From positions 558,001-622,000 of the forward strand of contig NZ_LR134439.1 of the NCBI RefSeq assembly GCF_900637845.1: DNA of 64,000 nt, in the 5' to 3' direction. Below are positions 1 to 8,549 of this stretch, piece by piece. The notes beneath the pieces were generated by a model. That model searched no databases, was not told the origin of the DNA, and saw only the letters and a program-made list of their open reading frames with translations. Origin of the DNA: Erysipelothrix rhusiopathiae. Lineage in GTDB: Bacteria; Bacillota_I; Bacilli_A; Erysipelotrichales; Erysipelotrichaceae. The first letter of the stretch is position 1; the number at the start of each line of letters is the position of its first letter. Made by a program: the position numbers and the translations under genes.

Positions 1-2
1 CA

Positions 3-272
3 ATGCCGGCTAAGATTATTCGGATAGCGGAAGAAAAAAAACCAGAGGAAACGAAACCAGAGGAAACGAAACCAGAGGAAACGAAACCAGAGGAAACGAA
101 ACCGGAACAAAACGTACCAGAAACAGAAACACAATTAACCCCTGATTCAAGTGATCTGAAAAAAGAAAGAGATCAAGTTTTACCTAAAACAGGTGTTGGA
201 TTCAAAACAATCGAATTAGCGGGAATTCTTATTTCTTGTGGTGTCATAATGAGTCATCGTCGCAAGGAATAG
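3..272 (+). CDS. C-terminal end of an LPxTG cell-wall surface protein (partial)
   Basis: Only the last 89 codons are inside the window. The reading frame is open to the left edge, so the ATG at position 3 is probably internal. The visible part has four identical five-residue repeats (PEETK type), encoded by a 15-bp tandem repeat at about 42-101. A charged linker follows, then an LPKTG sortase motif, a hydrophobic segment and the basic tail SHRRKE. This is the standard layout of a sortase A substrate with a repetitive stalk that crosses the peptidoglycan. The function of the exported domain cannot be judged from here. Confidence 0.85.
   Translation: MPAKIIRIAEEKKPEETKPEETKPEETKPEETKPEQNVPETETQLTPDSSDLKKERDQVLPKTGVGFKTIELAGILISCGVIMSHRRKE
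42..101 (+). repeat. 15-bp tandem repeat encoding the wall-spanning stalk
   Basis: Four perfect copies of ccagaggaaacgaaa, followed by a diverged fifth copy at about 102-116. The unit is a multiple of three, so copy-number change would lengthen or shorten the stalk without breaking the frame. Confidence 0.85.
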
Positions 273-420
273 AAATTGTATGGAGTACACAAGTAGCTTA
301 TTGGGACTACATCAAGATAATTATTTAAAGTAACAAGAGATTACCCCTACGAGTTCACAGCTCTTCTTAAGTTAATTATAAATCAATAAATGTATACAAA
401 TCTGTTTTAGTTATAAAAAC

Positions 421-456
421 AAAAAAAAGAGAGGAAGCGTAAATTCTCTCTTTTTT
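421..456 (+). terminator. Rho-independent terminator downstream of the LPxTG gene
   Basis: The arms aaagagag (426-433) and ctctcttt (446-453) pair around an 8-12 nt loop and run into a T tract. It lies about 150 bp after the stop codon of the surface protein. The bases between 273 and 420 show no gene. Confidence 0.7.
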
Positions 457-460
457 GTTT

Positions 461-487
461 AAAAAAGCACACGCTTTCGCATGTGCT
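461..487 (-). terminator. Terminator of the leftward deacylase gene
   Basis: The arms agcaca (466-471) and tgtgct (482-487) form a hairpin. The A run at 461-466 becomes the U tract on the minus strand. It sits directly after the minus-strand gene that ends at 497. Confidence 0.65.
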
Positions 488-496
488 ATATGATGA

Positions 497-997
497 TTAT
501 TCTTTATCCAGTAAAGGAATGTAACGGGGTGTATAACCAAGATGATCAAGGTAACGTTCAAGATCTTTAAATGCAATGGTATACGTAATGGAATTATCAT
601 TTGGGTGAATTCCAATTGTATCATCACGATTAATGGCTTCATCCACGATTACGGTAATTTCATGATTTTTATCCGCAATTACGGAAGCTGCAGTAAGGCT
701 TCCAAATTCAACGCCAATTAATTCGCTCATCTCTTCACTGGTAGGGAAGGTTAAGCGTTTGGTTCCAAGTTGAGCTTGTAAGTCTTTTAGATCGGGATGT
801 TTTTCATCATGTGCAAGAATTAAATAGAACTCATGTTCCGTTTTTTTAGGTTTCACAAGAAGATATTTTATTTGTGGTCCAGGAAGCTCGGGGATTTCAA
901 CTTCTACTGAAAATATGGGTTCATGATGATCTTCACGATATTCAATATTCAGTTCGTGCAATAAGTCTGTAATCTGTTGTCCGTATTGATTTTTCAT
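497..997 (-). CDS. YbaK/ProX-type aminoacyl-tRNA deacylase (first paralog)
   Basis: A 166-residue protein of the YbaK/EbsC/ProX superfamily, whose members hydrolyse mis-charged tRNAPro (or related tRNAs) in trans. The signs are the single-domain length, the LGTKRLTF segment and the following GVEFGSLT stretch, which corresponds to the conserved G-x-x-x-G-S-[VL]-T motif of the editing site. An AAGGAG site precedes the ATG. A second copy of the same family lies at 3004-3501, with long identical stretches near the N-terminus (EYREDHHEPIFSVE versus SYREDHHKPIFSVE). Which mischarged amino acid it removes (Ala or Cys on tRNAPro) cannot be told from sequence alone. Confidence 0.8.
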   Translation of the reverse strand: MKNQYGQQITDLLHELNIEYREDHHEPIFSVEVEIPELPGPQIKYLLVKPKKTEHEFYLILAHDEKHPDLKDLQAQLGTKRLTFPTSEEMSELIGVEFGSLTAASVIADKNHEITVIVDEAINRDDTIGIHPNDNSITYTIAFKDLERYLDHLGYTPRYIPLLDKE

Positions 998-1082
998 TCT
1001 ATTGCTCCTTTTTCTATTTGTACCTCAATCGTAACGCAAATATAACGTGATTACAAGGAACATTCTTGCTAAGTGGTGTGTC

Positions 1083-1110
1083 TTGCGATGTAAAATATAT
1101 CTGCTATACT
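1083..1110 (+). promoter_or_regulatory. Sigma-A type promoter of the first MATE gene
   Basis: TTGCGA (1083-1088) and TATACT (1105-1110) with a 16-bp spacer, 36 bp upstream of the ATG at 1147. Confidence 0.6.
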
Positions 1111-1146
1111 TATCATTATGCTTAGAAAATAATAGAGGTTTATGAT

Positions 1147-2454
1147 ATGCGTAAAGATTTTTATCGCAATGTGTTACCCGCGATGTTTGCGTTCGCATTT
1201 TCTGGCTTATATGCCATTGTCGATGGGTGGTTTATTGGTCAAAATGTAGGCGATTTAGGAATTGCTGGAATTAATTTAGCCTATCCGATTACGTCCTTTA
1301 TACAGGCTTTAGGAACAGGAATTGGGTTAGCGGGTGCGATTCAAATAGCGATTGCACTGGGGTCGAATGATCATGAAGACCAGGCACGTTATCTCAAAAC
1401 AACGGTATGCTTACTGATCGTTGCTTCCCTTGTAGCTTTTGTTTTACTCTTTAAAACCTACCCACAGATTTTAACGTTTTTTGGAGCGCAAGGACGTCTT
1501 TTCGATTATGCAGCCGATTATATTCGAATTATTATCCTTTTCTCAATTTTTCAAATAATGGCAACTGGTTTGGTTCCCATTATCCGTAATTATGGTGGTA
1601 CCCTCTTCGCGATGGTTGCGATGATAACTGGATTTATAACGAATGTTATTTTGGATGGTTATTTTGTATCCGTTCTTAAGTTAGGAACAGCTGGAGCCGG
1701 TTATGCTACAATTATCGGCCAAGCTTTAACCATGCTTTTATGCGTCGGCTACATGTTTAAACACGTGCCATTTGGTGGATCTGAGAAAATCAAAGTTAAA
1801 ATGAGTTCTGTGGTTCAGGTCCTAAAGGTTTCGTTATCACCTTTTGGATTAATCTTATCCCCCAATCTCATGATTATTGTTTTAAACCAATCTGCCATTC
1901 AATATGGTGGTGATATCGCAGCAGCAAGCTATGGTGTCATCTGTTATGTTGTTTTTAGTGTTCAATTATTACTTCATGGAATTGGCGATGGCTGTCAACC
2001 TTTAATCAGTCGTTATTATGGTAATGATAGTATGGACAAAGTTCATGAGATTGTATCAATTGCGATTCGATTTGCGTTAGGGGTTGCACTGACATGTATG
2101 GTAATTCTATACAGTTTAAGATTTATGATTCCTGGATTTTTTGGTGCATCAGAAGAAGTTGCCTTGATGATTGCGGAAGTCATGCCATTATTCTTATTAG
2201 GATTAATTCCGATTGCATTTCTTCGTGTTTCCACATCTTACGCCTATGCAACGCGAGACAACCATACTGCTTATCGTCTGATCTACAGTGAACCTATTTT
2301 GACCACAGTTCTTCTACTATGGGTGTTACCGGGTATGTTTGGATTAAAAGGTGTTTGGCTTTCTGTCCCACTCGCTCAATACTGTGTTTTAATGTACTCA
2401 ATAGTGGTGTATTGGAAACAGGTAAAGCAATACAAACACGATTTTCACGTATAA
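1147..2454 (+). CDS. MATE family multidrug/Na+ antiporter (first copy)
   Basis: A 435-residue integral membrane protein with about twelve hydrophobic segments. Its N-terminal sequence (MFAFAFSGLYAIVDGWFIGQ...LGIAGINLAYP) is the typical first helix pair of MATE exporters, which expel cationic drugs or metabolites using the Na+ or H+ gradient. Length is normal for the family. It stands as its own unit behind a promoter at 1083-1110. A second MATE protein is encoded at 5290-6612 on the other strand. The two share the opening pattern (F-S-x-L-Y-x-[IM]-V-D-G-x-F) but differ widely elsewhere, so they are not recent duplicates. Substrate unknown. Confidence 0.85.
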   Translation: MRKDFYRNVLPAMFAFAFSGLYAIVDGWFIGQNVGDLGIAGINLAYPITSFIQALGTGIGLAGAIQIAIALGSNDHEDQARYLKTTVCLLIVASLVAFVLLFKTYPQILTFFGAQGRLFDYAADYIRIIILFSIFQIMATGLVPIIRNYGGTLFAMVAMITGFITNVILDGYFVSVLKLGTAGAGYATIIGQALTMLLCVGYMFKHVPFGGSEKIKVKMSSVVQVLKVSLSPFGLILSPNLMIIVLNQSAIQYGGDIAAASYGVICYVVFSVQLLLHGIGDGCQPLISRYYGNDSMDKVHEIVSIAIRFALGVALTCMVILYSLRFMIPGFFGASEEVALMIAEVMPLFLLGLIPIAFLRVSTSYAYATRDNHTAYRLIYSEPILTTVLLLWVLPGMFGLKGVWLSVPLAQYCVLMYSIVVYWKQVKQYKHDFHV

Positions 2455-2491
2455 TCCAACTGAATTTGATATGATAGCGGTGAGGTGAATT

Positions 2492-2983
2492 ATGGAACTC
2501 AAAACACACAAATGTATTATTAGACCCTTTTGTAGGGAAGATTTTAATTATGCGAAAACATGGCTTAAAGACTCCACGGTCATGCAGTTTATTGAACCGG
2601 TAATGGATGATGAAACCATCAAAGGATTTCTAAAGACATATTGTTTAATTGATAATCCTCCCTTATTTGCGATTGAAGATCGTGAGAGCCAAGAAGCGAT
2701 TGGACATGTGATTTTTCATGAATTGGAAACTGAGGATGTCGGTGACGACCTTAAAACGTATGAAATGGGTTGGCTTTTACGTCAGAGTGCCCAGAAACAG
2801 GGAATTGGTCGTGAAGTCAGTGAGGCCCTTATTGAGTACGGTTTTAGAACTTTAGCCTTGAAACGAATTGTTGCTTATTCCATCCCACATAATACATCTG
2901 CCATTCATTTATTGACAGATCTCGGATTTACCGTAAAGATGCAAGATCATGAAATGATTGAGTTTGAACTTGTATATCATTAA
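2492..2983 (+). CDS. GNAT family N-acetyltransferase (RimJ/RimL-like)
   Basis: A 163-residue acetyl-CoA dependent acetyltransferase. The acetyl-CoA pyrophosphate loop is visible as QKQGIGREVSEALIEYGF, followed by the LKRIVAYSIPHNTSAIHLLTDLGF segment typical of RimJ/RimL-like enzymes that modify protein N-termini or small molecules. It starts 37 bp after the MATE gene behind a GGTGAGGTG ribosome site and ends in a palindromic terminator, so it may be co-transcribed with the exporter. The substrate cannot be predicted. Confidence 0.8.
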   Translation: MELKTHKCIIRPFCREDFNYAKTWLKDSTVMQFIEPVMDDETIKGFLKTYCLIDNPPLFAIEDRESQEAIGHVIFHELETEDVGDDLKTYEMGWLLRQSAQKQGIGREVSEALIEYGFRTLALKRIVAYSIPHNTSAIHLLTDLGFTVKMQDHEMIEFELVYH

Positions 2984-3005
2984 AAAGACCTCCTAGGAGG
3001 TCTTT
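2984..3005. terminator. Bidirectional terminator, perfect 22-bp palindrome
   Basis: aaagacctcct and aggaggtcttt are exact reverse complements, flanked by A and T runs. It separates the convergent acetyltransferase and deacylase genes. Confidence 0.8.
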
Positions 3006-3501
3006 ATTTTTGTTTTAACTCAAGATAGCGTGGTGTATACCCAAGGTGCTCGAGGTATTTCTCTACATCACGAACTTGTAAAGTTAAGGTGATGGTGTTG
3101 TTGTTGGCGAGAAGGCCGATGGTATCATCACGATCAATCGCGGTATCAAAAATTGGTGTGACTTTGTGGTCTGTATCCGCTATGAGTGAAAGCAAGGTCA
3201 AGGAGCCAAACTCAATGCCTAATAAATCTTTCATTGCCTCATTCGAAGGAAATGAAAGACGCTTAGTTCCTAGGTCTTGTGCAAGTTGTTTTAAATCAGG
3301 ATGTGTTTCATCGTGAGCGACGACTAAGTAATATTCATCCGTTTTCTTAGGTTGTAATAGTAAATATTTTACTTGTGGACCTGGAATATCGAGATCATCG
3401 GATTCAACGGAAAAAATTGGTTTATGATGATCTTCCCGGTAAGAAATGTCGAGTTCATGGAGTAAATGATAGATTTCTTCTTGATATGGTTGTGGATTCA
3501 T
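3004..3501 (-). CDS. YbaK/ProX-type aminoacyl-tRNA deacylase (second paralog)
   Basis: A 165-residue paralog of the protein at 497-997, clearly homologous over the full length (same DDTIG, LGTKRL.FP and GIEFGSLT stretches, same C-terminal LGYTPRYL). Known members of this superfamily deacylate mischarged tRNAs. The two copies, 2 kb apart on the same strand with a MATE gene and an acetyltransferase between them, suggest an old local duplication with later specialisation. A CAGGAGGGG ribosome site supports the start. Confidence 0.8.
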   Translation of the reverse strand: MNPQPYQEEIYHLLHELDISYREDHHKPIFSVESDDLDIPGPQVKYLLLQPKKTDEYYLVVAHDETHPDLKQLAQDLGTKRLSFPSNEAMKDLLGIEFGSLTLLSLIADTDHKVTPIFDTAIDRDDTIGLLANNNTITLTLQVRDVEKYLEHLGYTPRYLELKQK

Positions 3502-3646
3502 AAAAACCCCTCCTGTTTCTTTATAATCATCATAATTGATTTTGAAACAGGTTTCAAGGCAGAACCATGCAAGTATGATAAATGCGTGAACTCATTGCTT
3601 TTAAAACGTGCCTAAGCTATTATTTTCTTACATATTGGAGGACGTT

Positions 3647-4474
3647 ATGAAAAAAATATATGGAATCATCCTGGTTATGTTAAGTCTTGTGCTAGTGGGG
3701 TGTGGCACGAATTCGCAAGGGTCGGGACAAAAAGCAATTGACGCTTTTTTTGCGGGTAAAACTTATACAGCCTATATCTCAAGCATGGAGTCATCGAGTG
3801 AATTGGATACTTATTTAAATCCATTGGATTATGCCTATGGGAATATGGATGATCTTAATGGTCGTGTTTACTATAAAGAAAATACGGATGGAGATTTGGT
3901 AGTTGGTACCGTGACGATTTTAAACGGTCAAAACCTAAGAACTGAAAAGATTCACATATTGAGCCACCGTAAGAATCCAGATGGAGTTTTTGTCACTGAA
4001 AATATTAAAAAATCAAATGAAATTGCCTTAAAGAAACTGACAGAGAAACCACCCTTTTCGACGAGTTATGAGTTTCTTGAGTTGAAGAATGGTAAGCGTG
4101 TCTTACTTCAATACGATGAAGACACGAATTATGTAGACTCAATCTATATGTTTGACGAACTGATGGATCACTTATTAAACATCTCACTGTCAAAGAGTGA
4201 TTTTGAAGATGTTATCGATTTAACAAAAACAAGAGGAGGCATTATTCGATCTTTAGATCGTGATGCTCTGAAGGAACTGCTTCAAGATGAGAACAATCCA
4301 TTTTGGGATGTTCTAAATAAAAATATTAAGGCAAGCCGTGATTCGTTTACAAGCTCTGATCAAAGTGAAACAAACTCAAATGGTATTCAACGTTATTTCG
4401 TAGCAGATAATGGTAAAACCGTTGAAGGATGGAAAGAATTCTTAGGTGGTTTTGACGTTAAAAATATCGACTAG
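3647..4474 (+). CDS. Lipoprotein of unknown function
   Basis: The start is set at the ATG behind TTGGAGGACGTT; longer readings lack a ribosome site. The 275-residue product begins with a basic n-region and hydrophobic core ending in the lipobox LVGC (Cys about residue 20), so it should be lipid-anchored outside the membrane. The mature part is hydrophilic, rich in Asp, Lys and Ser, with no motif I recognise. The following esterase gene starts only 26 bp after the stop, so the two may be co-transcribed. Confidence 0.75.
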   Translation: MKKIYGIILVMLSLVLVGCGTNSQGSGQKAIDAFFAGKTYTAYISSMESSSELDTYLNPLDYAYGNMDDLNGRVYYKENTDGDLVVGTVTILNGQNLRTEKIHILSHRKNPDGVFVTENIKKSNEIALKKLTEKPPFSTSYEFLELKNGKRVLLQYDEDTNYVDSIYMFDELMDHLLNISLSKSDFEDVIDLTKTRGGIIRSLDRDALKELLQDENNPFWDVLNKNIKASRDSFTSSDQSETNSNGIQRYFVADNGKTVEGWKEFLGGFDVKNID

Positions 4475-4500
4475 TATTTAAAATAGAAAAGAGGGGTTCT

Positions 4501-5283
4501 ATGGGAAAAAGCGGTGAGATGGTCGATGGCACAATCTATTCACCATCATTAGGATTTGATTGGAATTACAGTGCTTACTGTCCATATTTAGATGGTGAGG
4601 CATCAATCAGTACGCTCCCTGTTGTTTATTTATTACACGGGGCAACTGGAAACCATCGTAATATGACGGAACGGTTTTTATTGCCGGAATTTCTGGATGA
4701 ATGTATGGAACTGGGTGAATGTCGTAAATGTGTTGTGATTTTTGTAGATGGCTTTAACTCGTTTTATCTAAACAGTCGTTGTTTTCAAATGGAGACGGCC
4801 GTGATCGAAGATCTCATTCCGACGCTTGAAGCACGTTTAGAGCTTAAGCCTACCCGAGACAAGCGCTTTATTGGTGGTTTATCTATGGGAGGTTATGGCG
4901 CAAGTAATTTAGCTTTACGCTATCCTGAGTATTTTTCAAAGGTAATGGCTTTATCACCTGCAGTTTGGTATTCCATGACACCCTCTACCGTAACTTATGA
5001 GTGGCATGTATTCCGAGATCAAAATGATGTATTTGATCATGAACTTTGGAATCGCCAACATCCAAGTGCAAGTCTTGCGTCATACCAATCAAAAAACCTA
5101 CCTGTGTCTTTTTTGGTTATGACAGGCGGAATGGATGACGCCGTTTCGATTTCAGAAGTAAAACGCTTTGTCACCGATTTACAAGCCTATACAGAGGTGG
5201 ATGTTCATTATCTTGATGATGGAGACCACTCTTGGCCTTTTTGGGAGTATGGCACCTATTATGCGTTTAAACATTTTTTCTAA
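4501..5283 (+). CDS. Putative esterase (alpha/beta hydrolase, esterase D-like)
   Basis: A 260-residue alpha/beta hydrolase of the putative esterase family (PF00756; relatives include S-formylglutathione hydrolase, acetylxylan and feruloyl esterases). The nucleophile elbow is GLSMGG, the oxyanion region is YLLHGATGNH, and a C-terminal DDGDHSWPFW supplies the catalytic His. There is no signal peptide, so it is probably cytoplasmic. Start chosen behind AGAGGGG. In streptococci similar proteins are called tributyrin or acetyl esterases. Real substrate unknown. Confidence 0.8.
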   Translation: MGKSGEMVDGTIYSPSLGFDWNYSAYCPYLDGEASISTLPVVYLLHGATGNHRNMTERFLLPEFLDECMELGECRKCVVIFVDGFNSFYLNSRCFQMETAVIEDLIPTLEARLELKPTRDKRFIGGLSMGGYGASNLALRYPEYFSKVMALSPAVWYSMTPSTVTYEWHVFRDQNDVFDHELWNRQHPSASLASYQSKNLPVSFLVMTGGMDDAVSISEVKRFVTDLQAYTEVDVHYLDDGDHSWPFWEYGTYYAFKHFF

Positions 5284-5300
5284 AACAGCCTAGGCTGTTT
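5283..5300. terminator. Bidirectional terminator, perfect 18-bp palindrome
   Basis: aaacagcct and aggctgttt are exact reverse complements, followed by a T tract. It overlaps the convergent stop codons of the esterase and the second MATE gene. Confidence 0.75.
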
Positions 5301-6612
5301 TTTTATAGTGTTTAAAAAGGATTAATGAAACGACTAGGGTAAGCAATTCGTACGTTAGGGGAGCAAACCAAATCCCGCTTGCACCGAATAAGTAAGGAAG
5401 GATGATTACACACAGCGCTACAAGAAGATAGCCACGCATCATTGAAATAAGCATTGCCGGACGAATACGTTCCAGCGCAGCAAAATAGCCGGCTAAGACA
5501 ATATTAATTCCCGATAGAAGGAATCCAAAACTAAAGATCGGTAATGCTTCAACCGCAAGGTTGAAAGGTTCGATGTTCTTTGCATCAATAAAGCCACTTA
5601 CAAGGACTTTTGGAAAAGCCTGACAAAGGATGAAGAACCCAAGTCCACACAACACACTGACAAAAAGTGCATCGTTTAAAATCCAATTAATAAGTTTTGG
5701 TTGTTTTTGACCGTGATAGTAACTGATTAAGGGTTGTATACCTTGATTGATTCCAATCATGGTAACCGTAACCAGATTGGTTAGATACATTAAGACTCCA
5801 AAGGCCGCAAGCCCATTGGATCCAAAATAGAAGGCAACTCCAAGGTTAAAGACAAAGGTAATAAATCCAGAAGAAAGTTCTGTTAAGGCATCAGGAATTC
5901 CAATTTGAATCATTTTTATGAGAGTCTGAAAATTCCAAGTAGGCTTGATAAATTTTAGGGTTGATTTAGAAGATAGGAAATACGATAAAAAGAAGATAAA
6001 GCCGAAGACTTGCGCAATCCCTGTCGCAATTGCCGCACCTTGAATGCCCCATTGAAACTGAATTACAAAAAGATAATCCAGGATAATGTTCACAAAGGCA
6101 CTTAAGATGATACCCAGCAACGATAAACCAGGAGCACCATCGGCTTTAACCAATACCTCAAGGTAATAGGTCAACATAAAGAATGGACTAAATAGGATCA
6201 TCATACTTAGGTATTGAGAAACAGAGTGCATGGTATCAGGTGTTGCCCCTAACAAAAGAATTAAGGAGTCACGGAATAGACCCATAAGTATGGCTAAGGC
6301 CAAAGCGAAAAGCCCTAAAAACCAGAAACCCAGTGAGAAGATGACGTTACTTTCATAGAGGTTCTTTTTACCGAAGTAATAGGTGATGCGGGTTGATGCA
6401 CCGACCGCAATCATTAAGGCAAACGCAAAAATCATATTGATGTAAGGCATTGAAAGGTTTACGGAGGCTAAAGCTTGTGGTCCGACGCCTTTACCGACAA
6501 ACATCCCATCAACCATGGTATATAAAGAAAAAAAGATCATCGCTCCGATTGAGGGAAGGATGTAACGGGCGAGATTGTGACGCAATTGCTTGCGTGTGGT
6601 TATTGTATTCAT
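5290..6612 (-). CDS. MATE family efflux protein (second copy)
   Basis: A 440-residue protein with about twelve membrane segments and the MATE N-terminal pattern (FFSLYTMVDGMFVGKGVGPQALASVNLSMP). The longer hydrophilic N-terminus and the style of the helices resemble the MepA/DinF branch that exports drugs or metabolites by cation antiport. CGGAGG precedes the ATG. It stands alone, transcribed leftward and convergent with the esterase gene. Substrate unknown. Confidence 0.85.
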   Translation of the reverse strand: MNTITTRKQLRHNLARYILPSIGAMIFFSLYTMVDGMFVGKGVGPQALASVNLSMPYINMIFAFALMIAVGASTRITYYFGKKNLYESNVIFSLGFWFLGLFALALAILMGLFRDSLILLLGATPDTMHSVSQYLSMMILFSPFFMLTYYLEVLVKADGAPGLSLLGIILSAFVNIILDYLFVIQFQWGIQGAAIATGIAQVFGFIFFLSYFLSSKSTLKFIKPTWNFQTLIKMIQIGIPDALTELSSGFITFVFNLGVAFYFGSNGLAAFGVLMYLTNLVTVTMIGINQGIQPLISYYHGQKQPKLINWILNDALFVSVLCGLGFFILCQAFPKVLVSGFIDAKNIEPFNLAVEALPIFSFGFLLSGINIVLAGYFAALERIRPAMLISMMRGYLLVALCVIILPYLFGASGIWFAPLTYELLTLVVSLILFKHYKKTA

Positions 6613-6712
6613 AAAAGACCTCCGAGATTCTACTTTGAAACGTTGAATTTAAGCTCATCATATCATGTTTGTCTTTAATGTATGATAGAATAAAGAGGAT
6701 TTGGAGGACATT

Positions 6713-7396
6713 ATGACATATACTACATTACTATTTGATATTGATAATACCTTGTTAAATTTTAAGGAATCTGAAACGATTGCGCTTAAACAACTTTTTG
6801 AAACGTTAAAGGTACCGTATACCAAAGAAGTCTTGGATTACTACTATGATGTGAACCATAAGTTATGGGAAGCACATGAACGTGGTGAGATTAATCAACA
6901 AACCATTCTTGACGAGCGCTTTGGTGTCTCCCTAGCATCTTTTAATTTACCGTATACAGGTCGTGAGATGGATCAAATGTTTCGAACACTGATTGAAGAA
7001 AATAATATCTTTATGCCTGGTGCAATGGAATTACTGGAGGCAGTCAAGGATGACTATCGTTTAGGCATTGTGACCAATGGGATTACGGATACACAATATA
7101 AACGACTGGATCACGCAAACATTCGTGATTGGTTTGGTCATATCTTTATTTCTCAAGAACTTGGGTATGCGAAACCGATGATTGAGTTTTTTGAGATTGT
7201 CGCCAAAGAAATGCAACCGTTTAATCCTGCAGAAACAATTGTATTGGGTGATAATATTAAAGCAGATGTTTATGGTGCGATGAATGCGGGACTTACTGGA
7301 TGTTGGTATAACCCTGAAGGGAAAGCCAACTCAACAGATATTAAACCGGATTTTGAGATTAATAATTTGCTTGATTTCCTTGATATTATTAAATAA
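6713..7396 (+). CDS. HAD superfamily phosphatase, YjjG-like nucleotidase
   Basis: A 227-residue haloacid dehalogenase-type phosphatase. Motif I is FDIDNTL (nucleophile and general acid Asp), motif II is VTNG, motif III the Lys in GYAKP, and motif IV VLGDNIKADVYGA. The helical cap after motif I is that of the YjjG/YfnB branch, which dephosphorylates non-canonical nucleotides such as dUMP. An upstream TTG in the same frame lies inside the ribosome site GGAGG, so the ATG at 6713 is preferred. Confidence 0.82.
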   Translation: MTYTTLLFDIDNTLLNFKESETIALKQLFETLKVPYTKEVLDYYYDVNHKLWEAHERGEINQQTILDERFGVSLASFNLPYTGREMDQMFRTLIEENNIFMPGAMELLEAVKDDYRLGIVTNGITDTQYKRLDHANIRDWFGHIFISQELGYAKPMIEFFEIVAKEMQPFNPAETIVLGDNIKADVYGAMNAGLTGCWYNPEGKANSTDIKPDFEINNLLDFLDIIK

Positions 7397-7418
7397 GAAC
7401 GTAACGATAAAAAATATA

Positions 7419-7452
7419 TTTACGAAAATGATTTTAATGAAAATAATTTTCG
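7419..7452. promoter_or_regulatory. Long AT-rich dyad, candidate sialic acid regulator operator
   Basis: A 30-bp near-perfect inverted repeat (7423-7452) that begins CGAAAAT and ends ATTTTCG. The motif TTTACGAAAATGA at 7419-7431 recurs exactly at 10308-10320 in front of the sialic acid transporter, and partially at 10267-10279. RpiR-type NanR proteins of other Firmicutes bind GAAA/TTTC-rich dyads, so this is a candidate site. Odd point: it lies upstream of the terminator at 7482, about 150 bp before the nanA promoter. Confidence 0.5.
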
Positions 7453-7481
7453 ATTGAATTCAAAATTTAAAAAACAAACAG

Positions 7482-7505
7482 AAGAACCACTATAAAGTGG
7501 TTCTT
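7482..7505 (+). terminator. Terminator after the HAD phosphatase gene
   Basis: Ten-bp perfect stem (aagaaccact / agtggttctt) with a 4-nt loop, followed by TTTTTAT. Confidence 0.8.
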
Positions 7506-7553
7506 TTTATATTTGGTAATCATTTACAAAGTTAAAGATAGTATACACTGCGT

Positions 7554-7567
7554 TGTAAGGGCTTACG
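7554..7567. promoter_or_regulatory. Weak cre-like dyad upstream of nanA
   Basis: TGTAAGGGCTTACG matches 12 of 14 positions of the CcpA consensus TGWAANCGNTNWCA and holds the inverted repeat GTAAG-GG-CTTAC. It lies 30 bp upstream of the -35 box at 7597. Confidence 0.35.
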
Positions 7568-7596
7568 CAAACGGTATTTGTTTTCAATAAATCATC

Positions 7597-7625
7597 TTGA
7601 TTAAAACAATTTTCGATGCTATACT
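7597..7625 (+). promoter_or_regulatory. Promoter of the sialic acid catabolic operon
   Basis: TTGATT (7597-7602), 17-bp spacer, TATACT (7620-7625). The nanA ATG follows 40 bp downstream. Confidence 0.6.
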
Positions 7626-7665
7626 CCAAATGTAAGCGATACCAAGATAATCGCAGAGGTGGAAA

Positions 7666-8538
7666 ATGAAAAAACTATATTCAGCATTACTGGTTGCCTT
7701 TGATGAAAACGGGGATCTTTCCGAACAAGGATTACGTGAAATTGTCCGTTACAATATCGATCATAATAAAGTCGATGGGCTTTATGTCGGGGGAAGTACG
7801 GGGGAAAACTTCTTAATCTCTACGGAAGAGAAAAAACGTATCTTCGAGATTGCCTTTGAAGAAACTCAAGGTGCTTGTGATTTAATTGCGCAAGTAGGTT
7901 CCACAAACCTTAAAGAAGCAAAAGAATTGGCTCGATTTGTAACTGATCTCGGATATAAAACGATCTCAGCCGTTACGCCTTTCTATTACAAATTTGATTT
8001 CGAGGAAGTTAAAAACTACTACAACCGCATTTTAGAAGATATCGATACTGAAATGATTATTTATTCAATTCCTTATCTAACCGGTGTATCCCTTTCATTG
8101 GATCAATTTGCAGAGCTCTTTGAAAACGAGAAAATTAAGGGTGTTAAGTTTACGGCAGCAGATTTCTATCTTCTTGAACGTATGCGCACAACATTCCCAG
8201 AAAAATTAATTTATGCAGGTTTTGATGAGATGTTGTTGCCAGCATGTGCATTGGGTGTTGATGGTGCAATTGGTTCAACCTTTAATGTGAATGCATTAAA
8301 AGCTCGTCAAACCATGGATGCCGTGGATGCAGGGGATTTAAAAACTGCATTACAACTCCAAAAAGAAACTAACGATTTAATCAGTGCGGTCTTAGATAAT
8401 GACCTATATAACACATTAAAATTAATTTTAGCGGAGGAAGGGGTTCATGCAGGTATTTGTCGCGAACCGATGAAAGCACCTCAAGATGCACAACGTAAAC
8501 GTGCAATTGAAATTCACCGGATGTATGTAAAGGCATAA
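7666..8538 (+). CDS. nanA: N-acetylneuraminate lyase
   Basis: A 290-residue (beta/alpha)8 aldolase of the DHDPS/NAL family that cleaves N-acetylneuraminate to ManNAc and pyruvate in the cytoplasm. Visible hallmarks are GGSTGE (42-47) for the pyruvate carboxylate, Tyr133 in IYSIP, and Schiff-base Lys161 in GVKFTAADFYLL, a stretch characteristic of sialic acid lyases rather than DHDPS. Length matches the family. It is the first gene of a run continuing with the ROK kinase (12 bp apart), the RpiR regulator, the ABC transporter and NanE, which together define sialic acid use. Confidence 0.93.
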   Translation: MKKLYSALLVAFDENGDLSEQGLREIVRYNIDHNKVDGLYVGGSTGENFLISTEEKKRIFEIAFEETQGACDLIAQVGSTNLKEAKELARFVTDLGYKTISAVTPFYYKFDFEEVKNYYNRILEDIDTEMIIYSIPYLTGVSLSLDQFAELFENEKIKGVKFTAADFYLLERMRTTFPEKLIYAGFDEMLLPACALGVDGAIGSTFNVNALKARQTMDAVDAGDLKTALQLQKETNDLISAVLDNDLYNTLKLILAEEGVHAGICREPMKAPQDAQRKRAIEIHRMYVKA

Positions 8539-8549
8539 GGAGGTTTGTC

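Noticed and set aside
376-642. Open frame of 88 codons on the minus strand overlapping the first deacylase gene
   Set aside because: It overlaps the deacylase in another frame, lies across its terminator and has no ribosome site.
5290-6612. The two MATE genes as a recent duplication
   Set aside because: Apart from the family pattern at the N-terminus the sequences differ throughout, so they are old, separate members.
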